Source: an uncultured Lachnospiraceae bacterium
Lineage (GTDB): Bacteria; Bacillota; Clostridia; Lachnospirales; Lachnospiraceae
DNA length: 64,000 nt
Reading direction: 5' to 3'
Assembly (NCBI GenBank): GCA_947564735.1
Contig: CANOEC010000013.1
Location: forward strand, 36,848 to 100,847
Shown here: positions 1 through 8,218 of the stretch, in pieces
How the letters are laid out: every line of letters begins with the position of its first letter
Numbering within the stretch: the stretch's first letter is position 1
Program-made: the position numbers and the translations under genes
Notes under the pieces: generated by a model
What the model saw: the letters and a program-made list of their open reading frames with translations, nothing else
What the model was told of the DNA's origin: nothing
Database searches by the model: none

Positions 1-114
1 TTGTATAAACCAAATCTTTATAGAAAATTCCTTCAAAGAGCGGAAGAATGCGAAGCAAATTTTCTTGTAATATGTTTTTAGTATATATTTCCGGGCAGTA
101 AAACGCAAATCGGA

Positions 115-143
115 TTTACGGAGGGAGTGGATTTTGCTACAAT
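115..143 (+). promoter_or_regulatory. Candidate promoter for the AraC-family regulator
   Basis: TTTACG at 115-120 and TACAAT at 138-143 are separated by 17 bases, and a TGC immediately before the -10 box makes it an extended -10 promoter. Transcription would start about 20 bases before the regulator's start codon. This is pattern recognition only. Confidence 0.5.
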
Positions 144-170
144 AAAAATGAAGTGAAAAGCGGAGGAAGC

Positions 171-1112
171 ATGATGAAGAGCGGAGGCAGAAGAAAGAAG
201 GAAATACAGTTCAGATATTATGAGATACCACAGGATGAGCCGTGCCTTGCCTTGCTTGGAGAAGCGTGGGTACGTCCTTACGGAGACGGTGTAGACTGTC
301 TGCATTTTCACAATTATATGGAGATAGGCTTCTGTTACGGCGGTGACGGGGAAATGCTGCTGGAGGAAGAGAGCATACCGTATAAAGCGGAGATGTTTAC
401 GATTATCCCGAAAAACTACCCGCATAACACAAACAGCACGGGTTTTGCCCTCAGCCGCTGGGAGTATCTTTTTATCGATGTGGAGGCATTTTTGCATGAA
501 ATCTATCGGGAGAATCAGATATTTGCGGAGGATTTGATTGCGATTATAAATCATCGTGCGTGGACGGCGGAAGTGGCAAAATATCCGGAGACAGCAGGAT
601 TGATACGTAATATTATGGAAGAAATGCGCTACAAAAGAGAATTTTATGTGGAGAGTACGCGGGGAATGATCTTGGCGCTTTTAATGAATGTCGCACGGAT
701 GAACCATAAGGGTGCAAAAAAAGTCAGAAGGCAGAGCCGCGGGGTCTCGCAGATGACAGTCGCCCTGCACTATATCGGAAAACATTATGCGGAAGATTTG
801 ACGATTGGAGATCTGGCGCAGGTCAGTCACATGTCTGAGACGCATTTTAGAAGGGTTTTTCAGAAGACCATGAATATGACGCCGTCGGATTATGTGAATC
901 TGGTCAGAATACAGACCGCTTGCGAGCATATGAAAAAATCTACTGACAGTATGGAGCTGGTAGCGGAGAAGTGTGGGTTTCAATCCGTGTCTACCTTCAA
1001 CAGAAATTTCAAGAAAGTTCTGGGTATTACGCCTTATCAGTGGAAGATTCATCCGGAGAATTATGAAGGAAAATTGCTCAATTTCAAGATATCAGCTTAC
1101 AAAGGATGGTAG
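171..1112 (+). CDS. AraC-family transcriptional regulator with N-terminal cupin domain
   Basis: A 313-residue regulator. An N-terminal cupin-like sensing domain (about residues 25-110, with the HFHNYMEIGFCY segment) is followed by two helix-turn-helix units from about residue 195 to 292 (segments LTIGDLAQVSHMS and ELVAEKCGFQSVSTFNRNFK, then GITPYQWK), the normal AraC/XylS layout. ATG 171 or 174 is preferred to GTG 153 because GGAGG at 162-166 lies 4-7 bases before them. The gene sits directly upstream of a sugar ABC transporter and beta-galactosidase on the same strand, so it probably controls that operon in response to a galactoside. The effector and the activator or repressor role are inferred. 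It has its own promoter and terminator. Confidence 0.9.
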   Translation: MMKSGGRRKKEIQFRYYEIPQDEPCLALLGEAWVRPYGDGVDCLHFHNYMEIGFCYGGDGEMLLEEESIPYKAEMFTIIPKNYPHNTNSTGFALSRWEYLFIDVEAFLHEIYRENQIFAEDLIAIINHRAWTAEVAKYPETAGLIRNIMEEMRYKREFYVESTRGMILALLMNVARMNHKGAKKVRRQSRGVSQMTVALHYIGKHYAEDLTIGDLAQVSHMSETHFRRVFQKTMNMTPSDYVNLVRIQTACEHMKKSTDSMELVAEKCGFQSVSTFNRNFKKVLGITPYQWKIHPENYEGKLLNFKISAYKGW

Positions 1113-1246
1113 TTTTTGCCTTTTGTAATAGAGGATTGTCGATTTTTTTGGCAAGATTAAGGATATAAGATGGTGAACAAAGCCCGTAGAGGGTTGAAAA
1201 TACGTGTTTCAAAGAAATGTGATGAATGCAATAACGTAATCGTTTA

Positions 1247-1281
1247 AGATGTGGATTCGTGGTCGAATTTGCATCTTTTTT
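1247..1281 (+). terminator. Intrinsic terminator of the AraC-family gene
   Basis: AGATGTGGATTCG (1247-1259) pairs with CGAATTTGCATCT (1264-1276) across a four-base loop. The three central pairs are G-U wobbles. A run of T follows to 1281. It separates the regulator from the transport operon. Confidence 0.75.
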
Positions 1282-1308
1282 GATTTTTGTTAACAACACT
1301 TCTATACT
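1280..1308 (+). promoter_or_regulatory. Candidate promoter of the transporter / beta-galactosidase operon
   Basis: TTGATT at 1280-1285, a 17-base spacer and TATACT at 1303-1308. A second -10-like box, TATAAT at 1318-1323, lacks a well-spaced -35. The mRNA leader would be about 130 bases. Confidence 0.5.
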
Positions 1309-1408
1309 TCATAGAGTTATAATGCATACATAATCAATCTGAAAAGGGCATATAGTTATACAAAATGACGAAGCATATTTATGGATTGATTAAATAGCAA
1401 ACAAAATA

Positions 1409-1423
1409 GTGTACAATGTACAC
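1409..1423 (+). promoter_or_regulatory. Palindrome upstream of the binding-protein gene
   Basis: GTGTAC and GTACAC are separated by AAT, a perfect 6-bp inverted repeat ending 24 bases before the start codon. It could be an operator or a small leader hairpin. AraC proteins usually bind direct repeats, so a link to the neighbouring regulator is uncertain. Confidence 0.3.
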
Positions 1424-1447
1424 AAAAGTGAATGGGAGGAAACAGAG

Positions 1448-2845
1448 ATGAAAAGAAAGATTTTGGCAGCTTTATTAGCATCCACAATGATTCTTTCATT
1501 GGTAGGATGTGGAGGCGGTGACGGCGCGGCATCCACAGACAATGCGGCAGCAGACGCAGCACCCGCAGATGACGCGGCAGCACCGGCAGATGACGCAGCG
1601 CCCGCAGACGACGCAGCACCGGCAGACGATGCGGCAGCTTCTACAGGCGGCGCAGGTGAGCTGACTGTATGGTGCTGGGATCCGGCATTCAACTTAAATG
1701 CAATGTATGAGGCAGAGAAGGTTTATCAGAAAGACCATCCGGATTTCAAATTAAATGTGGTTGAGACACCTTGGGATGATATTCAGACCAAAATTACTAC
1801 GGCAGCTACTTCCGGCGATTTGAGCACACTGCCTGACATTTTCTTGATGCAGGACAATGCATTCCAGAAGAATGTTATCAGTTTTCCGGATGTATGCGCG
1901 GATCTGACAAGCAGTGGAATTGATTTTTCACAGTTTGCAGCAGGTAAGACAGCATACTCTGTAGTTGACGGAAAGAATTACGGTGTTCCTTTTGATAACG
2001 GCGCTGTTGTAGCATGTTATCGTACGGATTATCTTGAGCAGGCAGGTCTGACAGTTGATGATTTCACGGATATTACGTTTGACCAGTACCTTGAGAATGG
2101 TAAAAAAGTTCTGGATGCAACAGGCAAGCCCCTCATCTCCATGCAGGCAGGCGAGTGCGACTTGATTATGATGATGATGCAGTCAGCAGGTTCTTCTTTG
2201 TTCAATGAAGATGGAACAGCTAATATTGTCGGTAACGATACACTGAAGACTGTTATGGAAACATATAAGAAGCTGAAAGATGCAGGCGTTCTTATTGAAG
2301 TAAACAGCTGGGATGAGTATGTAGGCTCTATCGTAAGCGGCGACGTGGCAGGTACAATCAACGGCTGCTGGATTATGGCTTCCATCCAGACAGCAGAAGA
2401 CCAGTCCGGTAACTGGGCAATCACAAATATGCCGAGTCTGGTAGGCGTATCAAGTGCAACCAATTATTCTAACAACGGCGGTTCTTCATGGGCAGTTACA
2501 ACAAATTGTAAAGATCAGGCTCTGGCAGCAGACTTCCTTGCAAGCACATTTGCAGGCAGCACAGAACTGTATGACAACATTCTTCCGAGCGGCGCTTTAG
2601 CTACATGGGCTCCGGCAGGTGATTCCGATGCATACGGCGCTCCGAGCGATTTCTTCGGCGGCGACGCAGTGTCAGCTAAGATTGTTGACTTCTCTACGAA
2701 AGTACCGTCCAACATCACAGGCGTTTACTACTACGAGGCACGTAATGCAGTTGCTACTGCAATTACAAACTATATCAACGGCGCTGATATCGACGCAGAA
2801 ATGCAGACAGCAGCCGACACAGTAAACTTCAATATGGGACAGTAA
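1448..2845 (+). CDS. Carbohydrate ABC transporter substrate-binding lipoprotein
   Basis: A 465-residue family 1 extracellular solute-binding protein. MKRK is followed by a hydrophobic stretch and a lipobox ending LVGC, so Cys21 should be lipidated and the protein anchored outside the membrane. Residues about 25-68 form a low-complexity tether made of Ala, Asp and Pro repeats. The two-lobed binding domain follows from LTVWCWDP. ATG 1448 is chosen over GTG 1409 because GGGAGGA at 1434-1440 precedes it and the signal peptide begins there. It is the first gene of a sugar-uptake operon with two permeases and a beta-galactosidase, so the ligand is probably a galactose-containing oligosaccharide. 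That assignment is inferred. Confidence 0.93.
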   Translation: MKRKILAALLASTMILSLVGCGGGDGAASTDNAAADAAPADDAAAPADDAAPADDAAPADDAAASTGGAGELTVWCWDPAFNLNAMYEAEKVYQKDHPDFKLNVVETPWDDIQTKITTAATSGDLSTLPDIFLMQDNAFQKNVISFPDVCADLTSSGIDFSQFAAGKTAYSVVDGKNYGVPFDNGAVVACYRTDYLEQAGLTVDDFTDITFDQYLENGKKVLDATGKPLISMQAGECDLIMMMMQSAGSSLFNEDGTANIVGNDTLKTVMETYKKLKDAGVLIEVNSWDEYVGSIVSGDVAGTINGCWIMASIQTAEDQSGNWAITNMPSLVGVSSATNYSNNGGSSWAVTTNCKDQALAADFLASTFAGSTELYDNILPSGALATWAPAGDSDAYGAPSDFFGGDAVSAKIVDFSTKVPSNITGVYYYEARNAVATAITNYINGADIDAEMQTAADTVNFNMGQ

Positions 2846-2847
2846 CA

Positions 2848-2943
2848 GATTGAGCTACGTTCAATCACAAGATTCGCTTCGCGAACTCGGCAATTGTTAA
2901 GGAACCATGCGCAAGCCCGACATGAGGAAAAGGACGCGAAGCG
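2848..2943 (+). other. Structured RNA region after the binding-protein gene
   Basis: Immediately after the stop codon, GATTGA/TCAATC forms a small hairpin (2848-2866). CGCTTCGCG (2875-2883) is perfectly complementary to CGCGAAGCG (2935-2943), closing a 51-base interior. Such structure 3' of a binding-protein gene often stabilises the upstream mRNA segment. The GATTGA...TCAATC...GGCAATT order faintly resembles the hairpin repeats at 30594 and 40630. Confidence 0.4.
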
Positions 2944-2970
2944 GCATGGTAGAAGTACAGATAAGATATA

Positions 2971-3000
2971 GGGGAATGGTTTAGACTGTTCCCCTTTTTT
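2971..3000 (+). terminator. Partial terminator / attenuator between binding protein and permeases
   Basis: GGGGAA (2971-2976) pairs with TTCCCC (2989-2994), followed by a run of T. Its position inside the operon fits partial termination, giving more binding protein than permease, a common arrangement in sugar ABC operons. Confidence 0.6.
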
Positions 3001-3029
3001 TCTCCAAAGACAGAGAAGGAGGGAGTTTC

Positions 3030-3923
3030 TTGAGCAAGCCATCTAAAAAGTTAACACTTAGCAAAAAACATAATCTGACGGGGTGGGCGTTTCTGGCGCC
3101 CGGTGCGATTTTGATACTTATTATGAGTTTTATTCCGATGATAAGGGCATTGCTTTTGTCTTTTCAAAGCGGTGTCGGTGCGCAGATGAAACCTTGCGGT
3201 ATCATGAACTACACACGAATGTTTAAGGATACGGTGTTTATCCAATCCATTAAAAATACATTTTTCTATCTGATTATTCAAGTGCCTGTTATGTTGATAT
3301 TTGCATTGATTCTGGCATCTATACTGAATAATAAGGATTTGAAGTTTAAAGGACTTTTCCGCACGATGATTTTCCTGCCGTGCGCGACATCACTTGTAGC
3401 GTACGCAATCATCTTCCGTTCCTTGTTTGCCAACAACGGACTTGTTAATTTAGTATTAGTCAATCTGGGGATATTGGATCAGCCGTATTCCTTCCTGACG
3501 AATACGACTAGCGCAAGAATTGTAATTATCATTGCATTGTTGTGGAGATGGACCGGATATAATATGGTATTTTATCTGTCCGGATTACAGAATATAGAGT
3601 ATTCGGTTTATGAGGCGGCAAAGATTGACGGTGCGTCTGCGGTGCAGTCTTTCTTCCGGATTACGATTCCGCTCTTAAAACCGACAATTCTGTTGACAGC
3701 AATTATGTCTACGAATGGTACGCTGCAGTTGTTTGACGAGTCAGTAAACCTGACAAGCGGCGGTCCGGCAAATACATCGATTACTATGTCACATTACATA
3801 TATGATATGTCCTTTAAGTATGTGCCGAACTTCGGTTATTCGGCAGCGATGTCCTTCTTAATTTTGATACTGGTTGCCATCTTGGCATTCCTGCAGATGA
3901 AAGTAGGTGATAAACGTGACTAA
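3030..3923 (+). CDS. Sugar ABC transporter permease (MalF type)
   Basis: A 297-residue inner-membrane permease with about six membrane segments. The cytoplasmic EAA loop, which docks the ATPase, is visible near residues 194-213 (YEAAKIDGASAVQSF then the IPLL segment). The start is TTG at 3030, preceded by AAGGAGGGA at 3016-3024. The TTG start may lower translation relative to the binding protein. It overlaps the second permease gene by 8 bases, so the two are translationally coupled. It forms a heterodimer with the next product. The ATPase is not encoded here and is probably a shared MsmK-like protein. Confidence 0.93.
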   Translation: MSKPSKKLTLSKKHNLTGWAFLAPGAILILIMSFIPMIRALLLSFQSGVGAQMKPCGIMNYTRMFKDTVFIQSIKNTFFYLIIQVPVMLIFALILASILNNKDLKFKGLFRTMIFLPCATSLVAYAIIFRSLFANNGLVNLVLVNLGILDQPYSFLTNTTSARIVIIIALLWRWTGYNMVFYLSGLQNIEYSVYEAAKIDGASAVQSFFRITIPLLKPTILLTAIMSTNGTLQLFDESVNLTSGGPANTSITMSHYIYDMSFKYVPNFGYSAAMSFLILILVAILAFLQMKVGDKRD

Positions 3924-4722
3924 GGTTAAGAAATTTGGTATGTATTTATTTTTATGTATTGTATCCTTTATCTCTGTTTTTCCGTTGTACTGGATGGTAA
4001 GTGCGGCAACAAATAAGAGTGCGGAAGTTATTTCCGGGCGTTTGGTTCCGGGTACGTATTTCATACAGAATCTTAAGAACCTTATGGCGAATCAGAATAT
4101 TGGAAGAGCGCTTGGCAATTCATTTAAGTATTCCATTATTCTGACAGTGGTGTCGCTTGTTATCTGCTCACTTGCAGGTTATGGATTTGAAATTTATCAC
4201 GATAAAGCGAAAGATGTTGTTATGAGTATTATCCTGCTGGCGATGATGGTGCCTTTTGTGGCGACGATGATTCCATTGTTTCAGATGGTTTCTAAGGCAG
4301 GCTGGTTAAATACGACAATCGGATTTATTCTCCCGACGATTTCTACGCCGTTCTTGATTATGATGTTCAGACAAAGTGCGAGATCCTTCCCGCATGATAT
4401 CATGGAGGCGGCGAGGATTGATGGTCTTTCTGAGCTCCGTATTTTTTTCCAGATGTTTATGCCGACGATGAAATCAACTTACGCAGCGGCTATGACAATT
4501 ACTTTCATGAATGCGTGGAACAGCTATTTATGGCCGAAGGTAATCATGACTGATGCGACCAGCCAGACAATGCCGATGGTGGTGGCAAACCTGACGGAAG
4601 GATATGTGACCGATTATGGTATGCTGATGTTAGCAGTATTAATCTGTACCCTGCCAACGGCGATTGTATTCTTCTGTTTACAGAATGCATTTGCGGAAGG
4701 TATTACGGGTGCGGTCAAGTAA
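3916..4722 (+). CDS. Sugar ABC transporter permease (MalG type)
   Basis: A 268-residue permease with six predicted membrane segments and an EAA loop near residue 163 (MEAARIDGLSELRIFF). GTG 3916 is preferred because AGGTGA (3905-3910) lies five bases upstream. GTG 3907 is the longer alternative. It pairs with the preceding MalF-type subunit to form the translocation pore of a carbohydrate importer. The gene overlaps its upstream partner, and its stop is followed at once by a hairpin repeat (4723-4780). Confidence 0.92.
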   Translation: MTKVKKFGMYLFLCIVSFISVFPLYWMVSAATNKSAEVISGRLVPGTYFIQNLKNLMANQNIGRALGNSFKYSIILTVVSLVICSLAGYGFEIYHDKAKDVVMSIILLAMMVPFVATMIPLFQMVSKAGWLNTTIGFILPTISTPFLIMMFRQSARSFPHDIMEAARIDGLSELRIFFQMFMPTMKSTYAAAMTITFMNAWNSYLWPKVIMTDATSQTMPMVVANLTEGYVTDYGMLMLAVLICTLPTAIVFFCLQNAFAEGITGAVK

Positions 4723-4780
4723 TGAGACATGAAGTTATGTCAGGAAAAATGCCGCTTACAGTGAGCATTCTTTCGGATTG
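4723..4780 (+). repeat. Intergenic hairpin repeat C, copy 1
   Basis: The 17 bases ATGAGACATGAAGTTAT directly follow the stop codon and recur exactly at 39594-39610. Here GACAT/ATGTC forms a short hairpin (4725-4740), followed by a second hairpin whose 3' arm GCATTCTT is identical to that of copy 2. It lies between the permease gene and lacL. Confidence 0.5.
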
Positions 4781-4790
4781 AGGTATGATA

Positions 4791-4825
4791 AGAGGGCGGA
4801 TTGCATAACGGAGCAGGCGCCCTCT
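4791..4825 (+). other. Hairpin upstream of lacL
   Basis: AGAGGGCG (4791-4798) is perfectly complementary to CGCCCTCT (4818-4825), with a 19-base loop. No T run follows, so it is not a classical terminator. It may protect or process the mRNA before lacL. Confidence 0.4.
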
Positions 4826-4912
4826 GCTTATAGAAACTCATAAAAAATGGATAAGAGAACAAGCTGTTCTTTATTGTGAACATTGTTGAGAACAGGAAAG
4901 GAGGAGTATATT

Positions 4913-6808
4913 ATGCAGCCTGATATGAAGTGGCTGGACGACCCACAGACATTCCGCGTGAGTCAGCTTCCGGCACACAGCGACCACAAAATATATGCGT
5001 CCGTTGAGGAGATGGAGCGGCAGGACAGTTCGCTTTATCAGTCCCTAAACGGTACGTGGCAGTTTGCGTATTCCAAGAACCCGATGAGCCGTCCGACAGA
5101 GTTTTATCAGACGGATTATGATGCGGGTGGATTCGGAGAGATACAGGTTCCGTGCCATATAGAGATGGCAGGATATGATAAAATACATTACATTAATACG
5201 TTGTACCCATGGGAGGGCAAGGTATACCGCCGTCCGGCGTATGCATTGGGAAAAGATAAAACGGAAGAGGGTTCATTTAGTGAAGCTGAATATAATCCGG
5301 TTGGGTCTTACCGTAAGTTATTTGATTTGGACGAAGGACTTCGGGGCAAAAGAGTCTGTATTTGCTTTGAAGGAGCGGAACAGGCAATTTATGTATGGCT
5401 GAATGGACATTTTGTGGGCTATGCAGAAGACAGCTTTACGCCTTCGGAATTTGATTTGACGCCTTATATTAAGGAAAGCGGTAATCTGCTGGCGGTAGAA
5501 GTGTATAAGAACAGTACGGCGGCATATCTGGAAGACCAAGATTTCTTCCGTTTCTTCGGAATTTACAGGGATGTTGTTTTGTATGCGAAACCGTCGCTGC
5601 ATGTGGAAGATATGTGGGTGAAGCCGGTTCTTTCGGCAGACAACCAGTCGGGTACTTTGTCGCTTCAGTTGAAGGTTTCGGGAGAGAAGGAGGATTTACC
5701 GGCGGATTCTGTAGCTGAATTTGTCATGCTCGACCGGGAAAGCGGAGTGTGCATGAAGGGTACACTGCCGCTTGAGTCAGAAATGGACTTGCCGGCGCAG
5801 ACATTGGACAGCGTGAATCCGTGGAGCAATAGTAATCCGTATCTGTACCGGATGGAGATTATATTGCGGGACGGACAAGGGAATGTGGTGGAAACGGCGG
5901 CTTGTGACATAGGGTTCCGTCGTATTGAGATTTGTAATAAAGTAATTATGTTTAACGGCAAGAGGTTCATTATTAACGGTGTGAACCGTCATGAATGGAG
6001 CGCGGAAGGCGGAAGATGCATCACGATGGAAGATATGGAGTGGGATATCGAATGCTTTAAGCGCAACAATATCAATGCAGTCCGTACCTGCCATTATCCG
6101 GATCAGCTTGCATGGTATGAGCTGTGCGATAAAAACGGCATTTATATGATGTCAGAGACGAACTTGGAGAGCCATGGTTCATGGCAGAAGGATGCGGTGG
6201 AAGTTTCTTGGAATGTGCCGGGCAGCCTTCCGGAGTGGAAAGAAGCGGTAGTGGACAGGGCAAGAAGCAATTTTGAGACATTTAAGAATCATCCGTCAAT
6301 CTTGTTCTGGTCACTTGGGAATGAGTCTTATGTGGGCGATGATATCGAGGCAATGCAGACCTTTTTCAAGGAAAAGGATGACGGCAGGCTTGTCCATTAT
6401 GAGGGCGTGGTTCATAACCGCAGCTATGAGGACACGGTTTCCGAGGTGGAGAGCCGTATGTATGCGACGCCCGATGAGATCATAGAGTATCTTGAGAATC
6501 AGCCTAAGAAACCTTTTATCTTATGTGAATATATGCATGACATGGGCAATTCCATCGGCGGTATGAAATCTTATATCGATTTACTGGATCGTTTCGAGAT
6601 GTATCAGGGCGGATTTATCTGGGATTACATCGATCAGGCGGTCTATGCGCAGGATAAGGTGACGGGGCAGAAAGTACTGTGCTACGGCGGTGATTTTGAT
6701 GACAGACCAAGCAATTATGAATTTTCCGGTAATGGTATCGTGTTTGCGGACAGGACGGAGAAACCGGCTATACAGGAGGTGAAATACTACTATGGATTGC
6801 ACGACTAA
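4913..6808 (+). CDS. lacL: Beta-galactosidase large subunit (LacL type, GH2)
   Basis: A 631-residue glycoside hydrolase family 2 protein containing the sugar-binding, immunoglobulin-like and TIM-barrel domains. The general acid/base is Glu471 in SLGNES and the nucleophile is Glu539 in ILCEYMHDMGNS. The NGVNRHEW and TCHYPD segments are typical of LacZ. It ends where LacZ would continue into its small-chain region, which is supplied by the next gene, as in the LacL/LacM enzymes of lactobacilli (LacL is about 626-630 residues). ATG 4913 is used because AAAGGAGG at 4897-4904 is well spaced; a longer TTG start at 4883 lacks this. The enzyme is cytoplasmic and hydrolyses galactosides taken up by the adjacent transporter. 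Confidence 0.95.
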   Translation: MQPDMKWLDDPQTFRVSQLPAHSDHKIYASVEEMERQDSSLYQSLNGTWQFAYSKNPMSRPTEFYQTDYDAGGFGEIQVPCHIEMAGYDKIHYINTLYPWEGKVYRRPAYALGKDKTEEGSFSEAEYNPVGSYRKLFDLDEGLRGKRVCICFEGAEQAIYVWLNGHFVGYAEDSFTPSEFDLTPYIKESGNLLAVEVYKNSTAAYLEDQDFFRFFGIYRDVVLYAKPSLHVEDMWVKPVLSADNQSGTLSLQLKVSGEKEDLPADSVAEFVMLDRESGVCMKGTLPLESEMDLPAQTLDSVNPWSNSNPYLYRMEIILRDGQGNVVETAACDIGFRRIEICNKVIMFNGKRFIINGVNRHEWSAEGGRCITMEDMEWDIECFKRNNINAVRTCHYPDQLAWYELCDKNGIYMMSETNLESHGSWQKDAVEVSWNVPGSLPEWKEAVVDRARSNFETFKNHPSILFWSLGNESYVGDDIEAMQTFFKEKDDGRLVHYEGVVHNRSYEDTVSEVESRMYATPDEIIEYLENQPKKPFILCEYMHDMGNSIGGMKSYIDLLDRFEMYQGGFIWDYIDQAVYAQDKVTGQKVLCYGGDFDDRPSNYEFSGNGIVFADRTEKPAIQEVKYYYGLHD

Positions 6809-7757
6809 ATTACAGGTAATCGTGGGCGATGCGACGATTGGTATGCGCGGTGAAGGATTCTCCTATATTTTTTCCGGTGCGAGAGCGGGTATGGAATCAC
6901 TTGTGCGTGACGGAAAAGAATGGTTATACCGTTCGCCGATGCCGACGTTCTGGAGAGCGCTTACAGATAATGACAGAGGTTGCGGGCTGGCGCTTAAAAG
7001 CGGGATGTGGATTGGCGCCGACTGCTTTATCAAATGCGTCGGGATTATGGTTTCGATAGATGATACGCCGATTACTGTGCCTATGGCACCTGCAAATAAT
7101 GTCTATGGGGGCTCTGTGCCAGCAGATAAGGCGGCGGTTACTTATGTGTATGAGACGGTTACGCAGCCGCCAACACAGGTTACGGTAAAGTATGAAGTAG
7201 CTGCAGGCGGCGATATCCATGTGCAGGTGCACTATGAAGGCAAAAAAGGACTGCCGGAGCTGCCGGTGTTCGGGATGCGATTTGTCATGCCGACCTGCGC
7301 GGAGAGATACCGCTACGAAGGCTTGTCGGGCGAGACTTACCCGGACAGAATGGCTGGCGGTGTGCCCGGTATCTATGAAATCAAGGGACTGCCGGTGACG
7401 CCGTATCTGGTGCCGCAGGACTGCAATATGCATATGCAGACGAAATGGGTGGAAGTATACCGCAGTACGATACTTGACAATTCCTGCAAGGAGAACACAG
7501 AGAGCGGCATCCGGTTTTCGGCGCAGCCCGGCAAAGAGTTTGCTTTTGCATGTATTCCGTATACTGCGATGGAACTGGAGAATGCGACCCATCAGGAGGA
7601 ATTACCTCCGGCAAGAAGGACGGTGCTGACCGTCTTAGGCGCAGTGAGAGGTGTCGGCGGCATTAACAGCTGGGGCGCGGATGTGGAGGCGCCTTATCAT
7701 ATCAGTGCGGAAGAGGATATTGATTACGGGTTCTATATTGGCGGAGTGGAGAAGTAA
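6792..7757 (+). CDS. lacM: Beta-galactosidase small subunit (LacM type, domain 5)
   Basis: A 321-residue protein matching the C-terminal beta-sandwich (bgal small chain) of LacZ, with the typical early segments FSGARAGMESL and FWRALTDNDRG and the late SWGADVEAPYH. In LacL/LacM heterodimers this chain completes the active-site pocket. Its start lies inside the end of lacL with a 17-base overlap in another frame, so the two subunits are translationally coupled. The pair is equivalent to a LacZ split between domains 3 and 5. It is the last gene of the operon, followed by a strong terminator. Confidence 0.93.
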   Translation: MDCTTKLQVIVGDATIGMRGEGFSYIFSGARAGMESLVRDGKEWLYRSPMPTFWRALTDNDRGCGLALKSGMWIGADCFIKCVGIMVSIDDTPITVPMAPANNVYGGSVPADKAAVTYVYETVTQPPTQVTVKYEVAAGGDIHVQVHYEGKKGLPELPVFGMRFVMPTCAERYRYEGLSGETYPDRMAGGVPGIYEIKGLPVTPYLVPQDCNMHMQTKWVEVYRSTILDNSCKENTESGIRFSAQPGKEFAFACIPYTAMELENATHQEELPPARRTVLTVLGAVRGVGGINSWGADVEAPYHISAEEDIDYGFYIGGVEK

Positions 7758-7766
7758 TTAAAATGC

Positions 7767-7811
7767 AGAGTATTGCCAAATGTTGAAATTGACGTTTGGC
7801 AATACTCTTTA
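7767..7811. terminator. Strong bidirectional-type terminator ending the lac operon
   Basis: AGAGTATTGCCAAA (7767-7780) is perfectly complementary to TTTGGCAATACTCT (7795-7808), a 14-bp stem with a 14-base loop, followed by TTTATT on the plus side. On the minus strand it could also end transcription arriving from the decayed gene at 7841-8104. Confidence 0.85.
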
Positions 7812-7840
7812 TTAGATAAAGGATATAAAATTTTAAAGTA

Positions 7841-8104
7841 TCAAATGCAAGGATGTTCTTCGGAAACATCACAATACGGGGCGTCTTTTATATCAAGCCA
7901 GTTCGTAGGAAACCCCATATATTTGTACATTTGAGTCCGCTCTAGTCGTCTGGTGGAAATCAGCAAGGTATCCAGAGCGTCGTTTAGTAGTTATAGTTGG
8001 TCTTGTCAAGATAGAACTGTTGTGCTTCGCCGAAAACTTCGCAAAAAGAGTAGGAAATTAACGACTTGATATGCATAACCGCGCAGAAAAATTCGGATTG
8101 GAGT
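7841..8104 (-). pseudogene. Decayed gene fragment, possibly Abi-family C-terminus
   Basis: The 461 bases between the lac terminator and pseF carry no intact gene. On the minus strand, 7990 to 7841 reads as about 49 codons ending MYKYMGFPTNWLDIKDAPY and a short tail before a stop. The MGFPxNW motif near the C-terminus is characteristic of abortive-infection (Abi_2) family proteins. Upstream, from 8104, a second frame reads about 37 codons, then stops at 7986-7988, so the two parts are joined by a frameshift. No start or N-terminal half is visible. I read it as a relic; the Abi assignment rests on one motif. Confidence 0.38.
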
Positions 8105-8132
8105 TTTTAACAGTCATGGAAAATGAAGCAGA

Positions 8133-8161
8133 TTGTTTTACGCCCCTTTTTATGATAAAAT
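8133..8161 (+). promoter_or_regulatory. Candidate promoter at the head of the glycan locus
   Basis: TTGTTT (8133-8138), a 17-base spacer and TAAAAT (8156-8161) preceded by TGA, i.e. an extended -10. It lies 58 bases before pseF. The same TGA-TAAAAT arrangement recurs at 14264-14292. Confidence 0.5.
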
Positions 8162-8218
8162 ACCGTTGCAGCTTTTAACAGGAGTGAATAGATTTAAAAA
8201 GGAGACAGGGTTATCAGT

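Larger units (their letters stand above)
1113..1447 (+). other. Regulatory intergenic region between regulator and sugar-binding protein
   Basis: This 335-base gap holds no credible gene. It contains the terminator of the regulator gene (1247-1281), a candidate promoter directly abutting it (1280-1308) and a short palindrome (1409-1423) just before the binding-protein ribosome binding site. These elements are listed separately. Confidence 0.6.

Noticed and set aside
153-170. GTG 153 as start of the AraC-family gene
   Set aside because: The ribosome binding site GGAGG at 162-166 lies inside this extension and correctly precedes ATG 171/174.
1556-1640. Short tandem repeats resembling a repeat array
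   Set aside because: They are in frame in the lipoprotein gene and encode the Ala/Asp/Pro tether after the lipobox; there are no spacers, so this is not a CRISPR array.
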